Assembly (NCBI GenBank): GCA_963931925.1
Contig: OZ007570.1
Location: 41,065,687 to 41,129,686, forward strand
Direction: 5' to 3'
DNA from: Onchidella celtica
Taxonomy: Eukaryota > Mollusca > Gastropoda > Systellommatophora > Onchidiidae
DNA length: 64,000 bases
The translations under genes were made by a program, and so were the position numbers. This document shows positions 38,001 to 50,307 of the stretch, one piece after another. The notes beneath the pieces were generated by a model. It was not told the origin of the DNA and made no database searches. It worked only from the letters and a program-made list of their open reading frames with translations. Position 1 is the first letter of the stretch; each line of letters starts with the position of its first letter.

Positions 38001-41000
38001 GCTCTGTTTTGTCTCCGTCTTCATCAATATTAGCATCACATGGAATATGATCACTCTGCGGATGACAAGAAACAATGGACTGATTTCATGACTTTTCATG
38101 ACTAATTATGCACAATGGCTTGAATTGGATGGATACAAAACATATGATATGTTTTTATGCTTCAATTAAGGTATTTTACACCATTATGACAAAATGAACT
38201 ATCATGGGTGTATTTTCTTCTGTTGTTAACAGTATTATTTCTGTGACCAAGTTGCACAACATGCTTAACTCATGATTCTGATCAGCAATCCTAGTGCTAA
38301 TTTCCAAATTACCAGTTTTGTGGTAGTTGAGCAAAGGTGAGAAGCAGATCTCAATCTCAGTAAACTATAAATCTACATGTTATTAGTTTTAGTAGTAACA
38401 TAGTGCAAGGATCCATGGAACCGGAAACAATCTTTCCCTGCCTGGTACTAACACTAGTAACACAGACCTGATCTCCTCAGGGGATTTTGTTTCATCTCCC
38501 AAGCCCTTCCCCTGCAATCTATGTTTCGCCTTTTTATTTTTGTCTAAACAAACTTAACAGACTATCTCCTCCCCACTCCCAAAGACACCCCTAAAGCCAC
38601 GTCTGTCAGTCGCTTGTGTTTTGCTCATGACTTTTTCACCGCTTGGCTTTTGTCACAGTCTCCTGACACCGCCCACTGTGAACGGTCAGAAAAGTCACAA
38701 AGTTTACTGGATTCAACAAGTACCCATTCAATAGTATTCATTCTAGTTTTAGCATTCAACCAGCAACCACGGGTCCCATGAATCTGACAGGATGGGTATT
38801 GAGTATTCATGGTTACCTGAAGGTATATATGACTTTCCCAGCTCTATTATATCTAAGTGCCCCCAGTACTGAATGCTAGTGTCCATGTTAAAAAATTACA
38901 TAATGAATGATAAATAGTCGGGAGGGGGGGGGGGGGGTGTCAGATGGCCGGGAACCTTGCACAAAAATATATCGTCGATATTCAGCATCGGTATTGTGAC
39001 GTTACAAGATGGAACATCAAAGGATCACTAGTGTTGCAGTACTGTGAGTGCCTGGTATTGGTGCATATGAAGGCATTGTTACTGATGATAGCGAAACATT
39101 TTGGCCTCTCATAAAAAACACTCGACTCGCATCAGGTGGCATCAAACTGAACCGAGATCAGTAACCATCTGACAACCCAATTCAGCAATAAAAGTTTCAA
39201 TACGTCCAAATGCTAGGCTTAGGTAGCCTTACATAGAAGCCACACTCGAACTATATTGTATCAATTTGAAAACAATTTGTTGTTAAGAGGTAACAATGGC
39301 ACAGAGCACCTAAAAGCAAAATAATTGGTGACAGATTGGGGTGAAAATACAGAAATTTATTACAGTGCTATTGGTTATTCTTAGTAGTCAGAATGGCGGA
39401 ACAGGATAATGAGTGCAATAATTCTTAGTTCCAAAAAAGTTTAGGGTGTTTAGAAATTCTAAATTTACATTCTTGGGGGATTAATGTTACAATTAGCAAA
39501 CTGAAAAATGTTTGTAGCAACTTGCAAACATAGCTGAGGTTAGAATATTGAGATGTCGATAGTACCATATTAGTGACTATAAACATTCATCCAAAATAAT
39601 TTATTCAAGATTTTCAGATTTTTTAATGTGTACAGAGTTCTGGACCCATGATATGCAGAATAATGAAAAAACAATACAAATGTAACTTTCAATTCCTGGT
39701 CTGTCTATGTGAGAGTAAGCTTGGAGAGTATCAAAGCTTTTGGTAGAAAACCAAGAAAGTGGTGAATATTTTCTTACCCCAACCCCATTAGATTTGAGCT
39801 ATATGATCTAAATAAAACTGGGGACATAATCGCATCTACCTATGTAATGCCACCCTTTAGCCAATTATATCCGGCAGTTTCTTAGGCCCAGGGGGTCACT
39901 TTAAATGAAAATACAACAAATGAGTATATTTTTCAGTGCAAAGTTCAATGCTTATTTGAAGAGTTAGAGCAAGTTGCCCCCCCCCCCCCCCCCCAACTAA
40001 AAAAAGCAGATTGAAAGGTTGTTTAACTTACATTTAACATTTCCTCTGTTGGACCAGGTGAGTTAGCTGGAATATCCAAAGCATCAGGGTCATCAAAAGG
40101 ATCATCAAGGATGATGGTGTGATATATACTGTCAAATAAAATGGTAGTTCTTGTAATACAGTGGACCATCATGTTTAACGACACTGCAAATAACGAGACC
40201 TTTGCCAATAGCGAGAACATTTTAAATCCCTGTTTTTTCTACTATATGAGCTATATAATAAAATACTCGAATAACACCAATCGATAAGCAAAACACCTGC
40301 TTTAGTGAGAGAATTAATTTTGAGTGCATATGGCAAATGGTGATCGCAAACACAAAACAACGTATTGACAGTCGGCCTGGTCAGACAATAACAATATACA
40401 TCGTTCTTTGTTTGTTACGACATGCCCACCTTGCTAGTTGTGGCCCCACCTGGCCATCTCCTGCTTAGGCCTACTAATAAGTATGCTTTCTCTCCCTACG
40501 GACCACGTGCTGTGACAGCACACTACACGCAGCCAGCTCAAAGTGATGACTCATCACTCACTGAGGCACACTGTGGGGCAGGCCATGAAGGCTACAACCA
40601 TGTAGCTTCGTCAGACATGTGCACTCTGTGGTCACTACCTATGATGTGCGAAAATTATTACATGTAGCGCGGTCTTTGATCGTAATTGATCATCGTGCGG
40701 CATATGCTCTTTGTCTACACCAGGCTTTGCGACCATATGCCTACACTCCATGTCACAAACACGTGGCCAGTCTGTTCCCATACTTTGAATGATACAGCAC
40801 GGGAAACCACCGGAAACAAAAGTACTCGTCTGCCTCTGACTTTTGAATCTGAATCTCTTATAGTTTGATAGAAACATGGCTACCGTCAGCACAAAAAGTC
40901 AACAAAAAAAAAACAAACCAGTACCGATATCAAGGCCGAGATCTCCCGTTAGTTTGATATTACATACAGTATAATACACATGTTGATGTACAGGACATGC

Positions 41001-44000
41001 CAACACTATTTTTCATGGTTACCTCCCTTGTTAGCATGTCCTGCACATAGTGGTGTATTTTAACCCATACCCCGCGTGCTACCCGTAAAGCCCGCTGCAC
41101 GGTCAGTGACCTTACTGACGGAGAATCTTATCTGGGGTCACTGACCCGTGCCGGTATGCGATGACCACAAACGCTGTCCACGTGGTTCGGTTTTTATTGA
41201 TCGATATGAAAACATTCGCTGCTATGCCTTATCACGCTTGAAAATGAATTAACCAGCAAAACCTTAGTCTGTCAGTCTCTAACCAATGATCTGACTTATG
41301 ATTCCAAACTGACAGCTGTAGTTTTCGTGAGAACGAAGCATGATAACTAGCCACGCCCTCCCAAGCCCTACACAAATGGTTTCATCATGACTGACACATA
41401 CTAATAAACCAATGTGGGCATTTGGGGCAAAGATTATTTCAGAGCTTGTTTCTGATTGGTTCTTAGATACAGACAACTCCAGATGGTGGTCAGCTTGTGA
41501 GAAAATGAGATAATATTGCAAATTTGTTGAGCAACAGTTCGCATGTCGATGTTACATCTTTTGAAAGTGTGGGGAGAGCCTTTGAAAGCTTAGTCTTTGT
41601 GATTCCGACCAGTGGTTCACTGGTTAACATGTCCATGTCACAATGCGTTTGATTTAGAAGTGATACAGTGAACAATAGCACGGTGGTTACGTCTCAAAAA
41701 GGTCAGTGACCCGATGCGTGAAAATACGGCTTGCGCGTGGCGTGGTCAGCTTGACCTTCCCGACTTTTGCCGCCTGTGCGGCGTGAGCGCTTGCGAGTCA
41801 ATACCGACAATTGCCGCCCCTCGCAGGGCGAGGGTTAATCCCTTGCCTTGCCTTTTGTACGCTATCCTGGAATAGCGAGACCTTTGATATAACAAGACAT
41901 TTTGGTGGAACATGACCTCTCATTCTAACAAAGTTCCACTGTACTGTTTAATTTATCTCAATATCTCTCTTGAACCCACACTCCCAATACAAGTATTAAG
42001 ACTATATATCAAGACTACTAGTGTTGATATCACTAATATCAGTTGTGGGCTACTAAAATTTCCCATTGTTCCTATGATGAGCCCAGGTCCAGGTGTCCAG
42101 GAGGATGAGAGTTCCAGGTCAAAGGAGTTCATTCCATAATGCATTTTTGTCATATTCACATAAATCAACTAGTTCACATGAACAAAACTTTCCTTTATCT
42201 TTATCCATAAATTTATGAAAATAGTTTGTAACATTCTTTTTTCTGTCTCTAGTGTCTGCAAACTCACCGAATGTCTTGATGAGGCCTATTGTCTTCTCCA
42301 CAGAAGGTGTTGTTGAATTTCTCTAGGGTATCAAAACCCTCAGCAACTTCACCAAACACCGTGTGTTTGCCATCCAAGTAATCCAAGTTATCAGCAAGTG
42401 TGAAAAAGAACTAAATATGAAAGAAGTCTTTCTCAATTATTATATGATTTACAAATGAAATAGTGAAGTTGAGTATTGGGTTCATTTGATTTCCTATGAA
42501 TCAGTATACTCCGGATACAAATCACTATTAAACTTTAATCTCGAAAGTTAATATTACTCTAAAGTATTTGAGGTTATAATTATAAGCACAACATGACAAT
42601 GTACAGTTAAGAGGTATAATAATTTGGCATGGTTGTGATATTTGGCCATGAAAAAAAATTGGATCCTTCCTGCTCCTTAATATACAGTGGACTCCACATA
42701 ATTCGATGTCGTCGGGAAATGAACTGAGACTTCGATTTACCAGAGTTTCATTTATCTCTGAGCAGAAGTATAACCATTATTATGCTGTTTGCCCCACACC
42801 ATGCACTTAATTACATCCCTTCTTGCAGACCTCCCCTTCCTCCGTAAAAAAAAACAAGAGAAAGCCACAAGGGCACCTACATGAAGTCTTTTGATTAATT
42901 ATTTTTTCTGTAAATGTGACTATACCATAGTGGTAAAAATAAAACGCAGCATTCAATGGCTTAGGCCTAGTAGTTCTGGCCAGCAAAACTGTTGCTTATC
43001 AATTGATAAAGACATTCCCTCATATATGATGTTCAAATACTAGACAATAGGCTACTGCATTGTCCCACTTGATGGCTGACCTTGGTATGAGTGACATGGA
43101 ATGATCATTACACAGTGTAATAATGCCCTACTTGTACCCCCAGCCCCACCACCACTACCACCTCGTTTCTCATCCTGCTTGCTATAATTCCTTCCTCTGG
43201 ATCATTGCTGCTAAAAGTGTTAGATCCGGTCTTTTGTGGATATTAAAGGTTTTTGGCAGGCAAGAAAATTGAAGTTAAGCTGGCATGAGCAAGTTTAGTG
43301 ACTTTGAATTCGTTATGGGAAACTGGTCACGTTCAAATTCAAATTATAGAGAAAAAGATTAATAGAGATAAAGAAGAAGAAAAAAAAACAGACTTCGAAA
43401 TTACTTCTATTTAAAAGAAATTCGCATTATCAAAGTTCGATTTACATCGACTCCACTGCACTAAACTTTCATAATTTTATACTTCAAAAACACACAACAT
43501 GTGATTCTGAAAAAACTAGGACGTATGGCAGAAAATCAAAACAAGGTGACTGAAAAGGCAAACCTGAGAACCATGCACTCCACTGCCATTGTTGACCATC
43601 GACATGAGGCCTTTTTTTGTGTGTTTGATGCGAGGAGACATTTCCATATCAAAGAATCTTGCCTGTTCACCATACAGTCTCCTGTGGAACAATAAATATT
43701 TATGCATCTCTCACAACTGTGATTGACAAACTATGCTAAATTAACATTGCTCTGATATCCACAGTGTGCAAGTTCTCATCTCCAAACCCAAGCTTTTATA
43801 CATGCTGCTCAAAAATTTTATTCTAGTTTCAAAATCATGTCATTCGTCCAACAAACTTTTTTCATCTTAAAGTCTGAAAGTAGTGAAAGATATTAACAAG
43901 AAGTTAAAAGCCAATTCAAATCCATTTCATTCCGAGAATAACAGAAACTCAGAAAGCCAAAAAAGATGAAATTTTCATAAAACTGAAATTAATGTATTAT

Positions 44001-47000
44001 AAAAATGAGACAAAACAATTTCAGGAAATCTTTCTTTGACCCTGCACCAGTTTACCTTTGAAAAGTTTTATAGCAACTTGATTCAAAATAAATAAGGGAA
44101 CATTTCATTTTAATATATTCAAATCATGCTTACGTAAAGATGGATTCTCCGCCTCTTCCCGTGGCAGTGGGATCACCTGTTTGAGCTACCAGGTTTTCCT
44201 GTGGAATAAAATAATTACATGGTGGCAATAAATTATCTCAACATTCATAACTTGGAATGAAAATGCTAAATCGTTGTCTCATTCTCACAGCCTATTAGAG
44301 ATCAATTTTACACTTTCTTAATCCCAGTTTGGATACTAACCAGGTGCCATTAAATAATCTTGCCAAATTGTTGTTTCATAACAATATGATGGTACCAGTA
44401 ATGCTTGCACATATCTATAATTTTATACACTTAAAAATTACCTGAACTGTGTGAAAAAGTGAGAAGTTGTAGTACTTGATCTTGCATAGTTTTAGGAAGT
44501 TCATGCAGCCTGAAAATAGATAAAAAGACATCTCGCTACAAATCACAGTTAAAAGCGTAAAGTGGTCAGGAAACCAGCATCCATCATTTACGATGATGTA
44601 AGTTAAACTGGCCAATTTTAAAAAGGAGAGTCAAAGAAAAATTTTTAAGTCACTTTATCTTTATTCTAGCCACAATTTTCTAAAAGAAGCACAGTCTTTG
44701 CCTGAAGCATACTTCCTTCATTCAAGAAATGAATAGTTTTTAAAACAATTCTGGGGTTTTCCAATTAAAAAAACAACAAACATTTGCTGAGCAGAAGCTT
44801 GGGGAAGATGAAATTCAAATATAAAATGGTCTTTTCGCTCACATCTGTGTCAATGGTCAGTGGGAATACGTGTAGACCTATCTAACAGCTTGCATCTTTC
44901 AGTCCAAGCTTAAGTTTAAACTAAGTACACTAAAAATTCAACCAATCTCCATTCAAGACAGTGGCCTGAAAGAAAACAATCTTTGACTTCACGCTGGAGA
45001 TTCCCCAGTATTCATTTATATTATATGATAGAATGATCTTAAAAACTCCAGCCCTGTCTAATACTCTCTGTTTACTTTAAATTACTAAAACAGAATTTGC
45101 TCAGACCCCATGAATACAATGCAAAATGTGAATACTGCAATATCTATTTCGCTAAAAATGTGTACATATCTGAGGATGTTAAAAGTAAATTTTCCTTTCA
45201 AACTGGTGAAAGTGCACGTCATCATCATCATCAGCTGCTCTGGATCTCCCAATACCTAATTCTTCATTTTAACCCACAACCCGCACACTACCCGTAAAGC
45301 CCGCTGACAAGTCAGTGATCTTACTCATTGAGAGTCGCAATGACCCTTGCTGATGTGTGATTACCACACTACTGCTGTCCACGTGGTTGGATTTGTATTT
45401 GATCGGCATGAAAACATTCACTGCTATGCCTTATCATGCTTGATAATGAGTTAATCAGCAAAACCTTTGTCTGTAAGTCTCTAATCTGACATTATGATAC
45501 CAAACTGACAGAAGTAATTTTCGTGAGAACAAAGCATGATAACTAGCCATACCCCCCAAGCCCTAAACAAATGGTTTCATCCAGATTGGCACATACTAAT
45601 GAATCAACATGGGCATTTGGGGTAAAGGTCATTTCAGAGCTTGTTTCTGCCTGGTTCTTAGATACAGACAACATTACTCTAGATGTTGGTCAGCTTGTGA
45701 GAAAATGAGATAATGTTGCAAATTTGTTGAGCAACAGTTCGCATGTCAATGTTACATCTTTCGATAGTGTGAGCAGAGCCTTTGAAAGCTTAGTCTTTGT
45801 GAGTCCAACCAGTGGTTCACACGTTAACAATAACATGTAATTGTCACAATGCCTTTGATTTAGAAGAGATACAGGGACCAATAACTTCAATAAGATGGCA
45901 GTTGCATCTCAATGAGGACAGTGACCTGGTAGGTGAAAACACGGCTTTCAGGCTGCTCACTCAGTTTGGCCTTGCCATATATTACACGCCCGTGCAGAGT
46001 GAACACCTGGGAAGACGATGCCGTATATCGATGCCTCACGCAGCGTGGGGGCTTAACACGTGAAAATATGTAAGACTGATGCAGAATAATACAGAATATT
46101 GTAAAACAATTATGTACTGAAATGTGGTACTCCAGAACAAAAAAATTTAAATTGTATTATGTAAGACTGATGCAGAATAATACAGAATATTGTAAAACAA
46201 TTATGTACTGAAATGTGGTGCTCCAAAACAAAAAAAATTCAAATTGGTATGCCAAAGCATAATATTCTCTTTTATTTTTTCACCCCTTTTCTCTTAAAAA
46301 GGTGACAAAAAAGAGAAACAAATTGGAAATCTGTTTTAACAGTTCTGGGGACACTCTAAGCTAGGAAATCTTCCATGAAACAACAGGATTTTGAAGTAGA
46401 TTTCCTCTTTTAAATATAATTACCAGTCAATTACGTTAAGATTTTAAATGAATCTACTACATTATAAGTTGTGATTTCCTTTTATTCTTTTTACAAGAAG
46501 CAGTAAATGTCAGTAACCATGTGATGAAAATTAGAGTAGTACTGCTATTTAATCTCTAAGGAAAAAGAATGCTTGATACTAGTTTTCTTTATAAGATAAT
46601 AAAATAGTATTGTTGAAACTGTTTGTAAAAAACAACAAGTTAGCCCAATCAGTATTCTTTACTCATAAATACATCACAAATTGCTTATAATGTAATGGTG
46701 GTGTGTTACCCATTAGCTTAAGTTTGACTGTGAAAGACCCGTAAAAGACTCTTCCCTCTTTAGTGAGTGTGATTTATACTAGCTGTGTTGTTGTTTTTTC
46801 AGAGGGGGGGGGGGGGGATAGTTATTGCTACTGATAGTTTTGTACCTAGAATAAAACACTTCGACACTGAAATAAAATGTTGACATCTACCTTAATTAAA
46901 CTTAATTGATCATGGCTTTTTAAAGTTCGCTTCTGGGTCAGCTCCAAAGGACGCAAAATTACAGTTCCTGCAGCCTACCAGGGTGGTGACGTAAGACTGA

Positions 47001-47586
47001 CAAATGTGCGAGCAGTGATTCTTTTACATGTTTCTGACATGAGTAAAAAACTACTGATAGATCTAGGTGTCTCTAGCATTTTACCAAACATACTTGTGAA
47101 ACAAACTATGATCAGTTTGTGGGTGACTTGAATGATGAAAGAAGCAAATTATAATTAGATCTAGAGATCTAGATTCTCTAGATCTAGATCTACATAGATT
47201 TATTTACACAGATCTATACAAGCCTAGCGGGAACAGCACATGTCGCTTTTCTTTATGACATAATGTCACATTAAAACAGTAGCAAATTATATAGGGCACC
47301 AACTACCAAACATGCAGCGTAACCTTCTCAACTCTATGCTCATACTCAAGTATACGTTCCAGGTCATGCCCGGCCAAAGGTTCAAATTCTAAGGCTCGCC
47401 TCGGCGATTAGCCTAATTTGCGTATTTGTTGCTAGATTCTACACGTATTTTCTGTCTTGAGCGTCGACTTCCACTTTTTTTTACATTAAAAAAGCTTGAG
47501 GAAGTTCCCAACTTACATCTTGGCCTTTCATCGGTATACAGATCGACTGTGATATCTCCAATTGATGTCTCTATTATAACAGACAT
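26073..47586 (-). CDS. PPIL4: Peptidyl-prolyl isomerase-like 4 (cyclophilin + RRM), complete, 12 exons
   Basis: Exons in transcript order (complement): 47517-47586, 44442-44509, 44134-44198, 43564-43681, 42268-42410, 40032-40128, 37939-38055, 37511-37651, 32562-32724, 31878-31950, 28987-29107 and 26073-26678. All junctions are GT-AG and the phases join to 593 codons plus TAA. Residues 1 to about 165 are the cyclophilin-like domain: [66 protein letters not shown], then [12 protein letters not shown]. Residues about 239-318 are the RRM, with RNP2 LFVCKL (exon 8) and RNP1 YAFIEF (exon 9), followed by [18 protein letters not shown], which closely matches vertebrate PPIL4. The last exon is Lys/Arg/Ser/Asp-rich with an SR-like start and K6HKSK near the end. 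PPIL4 is a nuclear, spliceosome-associated protein. The residue matching the catalytic Arg of cyclophilin A is Thr here (LFHTVQ), as it is also non-Arg in human PPIL4, so isomerase activity is doubtful. Human PPIL4 has 492 residues; the extra length is in the tail. Confidence 0.96.
27364..28375 (-). mobile_element. hAT-like non-autonomous element, copy 2, TSD TAATTATT
   Basis: Inverted relative to copy 1 and alignable over its whole length. Its ends AGGTAGTCCAAACTG and CAGTTTGGACTACCT are flanked by TAATTATT at 27356-27363 and 28376-28383. It lies in the last intron of PPIL4. Confidence 0.88.
29276..30066. mobile_element. Pogo-like MITE, first of a tandem pair (right end truncated)
   Basis: It starts after TA with CAGTCCAATCCACTTATCTC and is homologous along its length to the neighbouring copy starting at 30069. 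Its right terminus stops at CACTGATGTCAAGA, so the outer inverted repeat is missing and the next copy begins directly. No transposase was seen. It lies in a PPIL4 intron. Confidence 0.7.
30069..31171. mobile_element. Pogo-like MITE, second copy, with amplified right terminus
   Basis: TA (30067-30068) precedes CAGTCCAATCCACTTATCTC. The right end is GAGATATTAGGATTGCACTG followed by TA (31172-31173), so the outer inverted repeats read CAGT(C/G)CAATCC. The right end consists of five tandem 70-base units (30821-31170). Confidence 0.75.
30821..31170. repeat. Five exact-length tandem 70-bp units derived from a MITE end
   Basis: Units start at 30821, 30891, 30961, 31031 and 31101 with no length variation and only a few substitutions each. 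Each unit ends GGATTGCACT, the inverted-repeat end of the pogo-like element, and matches the subterminal text of the first MITE (30005-30066). Confidence 0.93.
33197..34025 (+). mobile_element. TTAA-flanked element, family T2, partial copy
   Basis: It starts after TTAA (33193-33196) with CCCTAGTCCTGCGGG and is near-identical to the first 70% of the copy that follows. It stops exactly where the second copy's TTAA begins (34026-34029). The expected right end is absent. Confidence 0.8.
34030..35162 (+). mobile_element. TTAA-flanked (piggyBac-like) element, family T2, full-length copy
   Basis: The 1133-base element runs from CCCTAGACCTGCGGG to GCAGGACGAGGG, with TTAA on both sides (34026-34029, 35163-35166). 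The CCCTAG start matches the classic piggyBac end. A subterminal palindrome near 34040-34062 has arms GGGAGGCCA and TGGCCTCCC around CTATAT. It has a 100-codon ORF (34099-34401) whose C-terminal part is kept in the inverted copy at 4.5-5.6 kb, but no DDD transposase. It lies in a PPIL4 intron. Confidence 0.82.
35410..36946. mobile_element. Pogo/Tigger-like element with 11-bp inverted repeats
   Basis: TA-CAGTAGAGCAC at the left and GTGCTCTACTG-TA at the right give perfect 11-base inverted repeats flanked by TA (35408-35409, 36947-36948). The terminal region contains repeated 'taacgaac' words. It has no intact transposase ORF and lies in a PPIL4 intron. Confidence 0.8.
39977..39994. repeat. Poly-C run of 18 bases
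   Basis: A homopolymer just outside PPIL4 exon 6. Length calls in such runs are unreliable. Confidence 0.9.
40159..41941. mobile_element. Pogo-like element with a nested TTAA element
   Basis: TA-CAGTGGACC at the left (40157) and AGTTCCACTG-TA at the right (to 41943) are inverted repeats with one mismatch near the end. Both ends contain repeated 'aatagcgaga' and 'aacgaga' words. The T1 element at 41064-41834 has inserted inside it, so the pogo-like copy is older. Its left end is only 30 bases from PPIL4 exon 6. Confidence 0.7.
41064..41834 (+). mobile_element. TTAA-flanked element, family T1 copy 2 (best preserved)
   Basis: It is 771 bases from CCCATACCCCGCG to GCAGGGCGAGGG with TTAA on both sides (41060-41063 and 41835-41838). 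Copies are at 240-1014 and 45273-46052. Its right end, read inward, is CCCTCGCCCTGCG, nearly the right end of family T2 (CCCTCGTCCTGCG). Confidence 0.85.
42685..43458. mobile_element. Pogo/Tigger-like MITE
   Basis: TA-CAGTGGACTCCACATAATTCGA at the left and TTCGATTTACATCGACTCCACTG at the right form imperfect inverted repeats. The right flank is CA instead of TA. The body is non-coding and lies in a PPIL4 intron between exons 5 and 4. Confidence 0.75.
45273..46052 (+). mobile_element. TTAA-flanked element, family T1 copy 3
   Basis: It starts after TTAA (45269-45272) with CCCACAACCCGCAC and ends GTGGGGGC before TTAA (46053-46056). It is clearly homologous to the copies at 240 and 41064 but more worn at the right. 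It lies in the first intron of PPIL4. Confidence 0.75.
46067..46246. repeat. Tandem duplication, 91-bp unit, two copies
   Basis: The text starting TATGTAAGACTGATGCAG occurs at 46067 and again at 46158, with only a few differences, just after the T1 element. Confidence 0.88.
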
Positions 47587-47860
47587 GTTTGTGTATGTAA
47601 GCCTGAAGAACTGAAACTCTTTTCAGAGATTAATGTGAGACGTCGGTAGCGCTCAAGCAGTCGGTTGCAGTAGAAAATATTCTTGTATGGTTTCCGGTTA
47701 TCTGATTCTAATGATTATGGTACTTTCTTTTACAGTTCACATTTCAAAAACGTCTGGAGTAATCATTATTCGGTCCTGCGGATAGAAATAAAAACTCCGA
47801 CTCAAACCGACCACTTGCTGCTAATTTATTATAATTATTAAAACTTAACTCAGCCCCCAC

Positions 47861-47892
<32 letters not shown>

Positions 47893-48600
47893 CAATGCTA
47901 ATGTGCTTACATAATTATAATGAAAATTCCAGTTTTAACTGATATCGTGATTCAGAGAAAGAACTTAGTGAACAAATAAGATATCCTGTCGTATTACGAT
48001 GATATAATGAGTACTACCATAATCATATACTAAACTCTTACTTTTCCCTTTTCTAACACGGGCAGTTCTTATAACAAGAATTAAATATCAATACAGTAAA
48101 AGTATACCATACAACATGAGTCACAAGCCTTGAGTTAAGGCGGAACCCGTGATACTTTCACAGGAGTAATCTTGCTCAAAACACTTGCAGAAGTGACACT
48201 AATATCTTTGTTCAAGGTCCAGCCAGATCTTCTTTAATACGGTAATTACTCAAAGTGAGTTCATGGCTGAGTAACAACTACTAGGAAGTCATTTCCATTT
48301 CCTAAAGATAATCAGACATGTAGACGTAGTTTTGTCTAGCAAATCGATTGGCTACGAGACTAACAACTCAACCACGAAGGGCGTGTGAATGGCCAAAAGA
48401 AAATGTAGCCACTTTGGCATTTTATCTCTCCCCGTCATTTTAACAAGACCCCTGATTATCATGGCCGGTCTACTATCTTTGTCGTGGCCCTGACAGCCTC
48501 CTCCTCTATACTTTCCTACTACTGCAAATCAAGATAATTGAAGCCTTGTGAACCAGAAATCATTATTTCCGGTGGTGGGAGCACGGTAAGGTGCTACAAC
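47587..48600. other. PPIL4 upstream region
   Basis: This is the 1 kb in front of the PPIL4 start codon; the promoter must lie here or further up. It has a (CA)n run at 47859-47894 and no clear TATA box at a sensible distance. A short ATG exon-like stretch follows on the opposite strand at 48601. Confidence 0.5.
47859..47894. repeat. (CA)n microsatellite
   Basis: A nearly pure CA run with one CG interruption, in the region upstream of PPIL4. Confidence 0.93.
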
Positions 48601-49392
48601 ATGGCACGAAGCAGACAAAGCGAGTAAGGCTAATGGTAGATGGTGCTTCTACCTTCTGTATTTTCCCAGCCACCCCCCTACGTCAGTCAGATGTCGATCT
48701 TCACCGTATTTCCACAGGGTTGCTAGGATCCCCTACATCAAACCTACGTGGGCACGATATCGTAACCACAGAATCTAAGTAGGAACAATGCCGTTTGTAT
48801 GTGCAAAGTTGACGTCAATCCTACGTGTGGGATTCCGTAGGGTTGCTGAGCGGGTTGGCTTCGATGTGCTGCCGTCACGAGACTTTAGCCTTGTATTTGA
48901 CACGCTCTTACAGGACAACGAACGGGTCTACTCTGTGGTCTTCTACTTCTTTCAAGTCAATGTAAACTATAGCTACATCATCCAGTTTTTTTTTCTCTTG
49001 TATGCCCTCTCTCCAGCTAATCCGCACTATTTCTCCTTTCAAACTGGTCCTATGGACTACTGTGATTGAGACTGAATAAAAAAAAGAAAAATACAGGCAT
49101 ACGATAAAAACAATAACTGTTCAAGAGCTGCACAGATCAACTGCTTGTTGGTGTCATCTGTTCTGAGGCACCATGTTGCGCCTTCATCTTGGTAACTAAC
49201 CTAATGCGTCACTTCGAGCCTCCACGCATTGGCAGACGTGCTTTTGTGCTCCTGTACAAGCAAGAACTGGCAGTTAAGTACACATAAATTATTCTATTTC
49301 GGTTCTATATTTCATTTTATTTATTGTTCGATTGTTTTATCTGTTGATTTTTCCAAATTTTTGTTATTGTTGTTGTTTTTTCGTTTTTTTTG

Positions 49393-50307
49393 CAGGGTTG
49401 GAAAAAAATCAGATTTTTTTCGAAAAAATAAAAAAAATCGATTTTTTTTATTTAAATCAGATTTTTTTTTATTTAAATGAGATTTTTTTGATTTTTTTAA
49501 AAATACATAATACATTCAATATTTTGTCGACAAAATATTTTCTATAATTTCATAACATAAGCATAAGGGTACTAAAAGGATATAGCTAAATGACTCCTAA
49601 TAATCATTACAGTCATGTACATGTAATTGATAAAAGTTAAGTCTCTTCTGTCTCTTCACCTTTTTTACACATACTTTTGATGTGGATGCTGAATTTAATA
49701 GGGGAAAGTTGAGAAATCGCTTGGGGAATGAGAAAGCGTCAAAACTGGTGTTTCTGTTCAGGGCCTTCAATAGTAAAGAATTGGAGACAACTGAAACTGA
49801 AAATGAGTAGAAATTTTTCCTTTCTTATATATTATCAGAATTTTCTGGATCTGATCTGTATGCCTGGATTTCACTAACTGTTTTATAAAAATAAAGATGT
49901 TTATTTGAAATAAAATATAAGCCTTTTTCACTTACTTGACTGTCTTAATGTCTTACACAGGTGCACAAAATTCAAATTCAGACTTACATTTTTGTTCAAG
50001 GTGTTATATTTGAATTGTGTCCTGCGACACATTCAAGTCTCCAACTGTTGTATGAATCAGCCAAAATCAGAAATTATTGAATGATGCATAATAATAATAA
50101 TAATAGAGAAGCACTCCTATTTATCAGTGCCTTTAAGTCTAGTGCTTTTGAACAATAAAAACAAGCAGTTTGAAAAAAAAAATCCTTAAAAAGTAAAAAA
50201 ATCAAAAAGTGATTTAAATCACTGATTTTAATTTAAAAAATCAAAGTGATTTAAATCAAAAAAATCATTTGATTTAAATCACCTTGATTTAAATCATGCC
50301 AACCCTG
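49393..50307. mobile_element. hAT-like MITE with CAGGGTTGG ends, TSD TTTTTTTG
   Basis: CAGGGTTGG at the left and CCAACCCTG at the right form a 9-base inverted repeat, and TTTTTTTG follows on the right and precedes on the left (8 bases). Both ends are built of 'gatttaaatc' words that can fold back. The interior is non-coding. Confidence 0.8.

Noticed and set aside
48788-49069. 93-codon + strand ORF (MPFVCAKLTS...)
   Set aside because: It resembles nothing I recognise, its later part is Tyr/Phe-rich from AT-rich DNA, and no clear splice context was seen.
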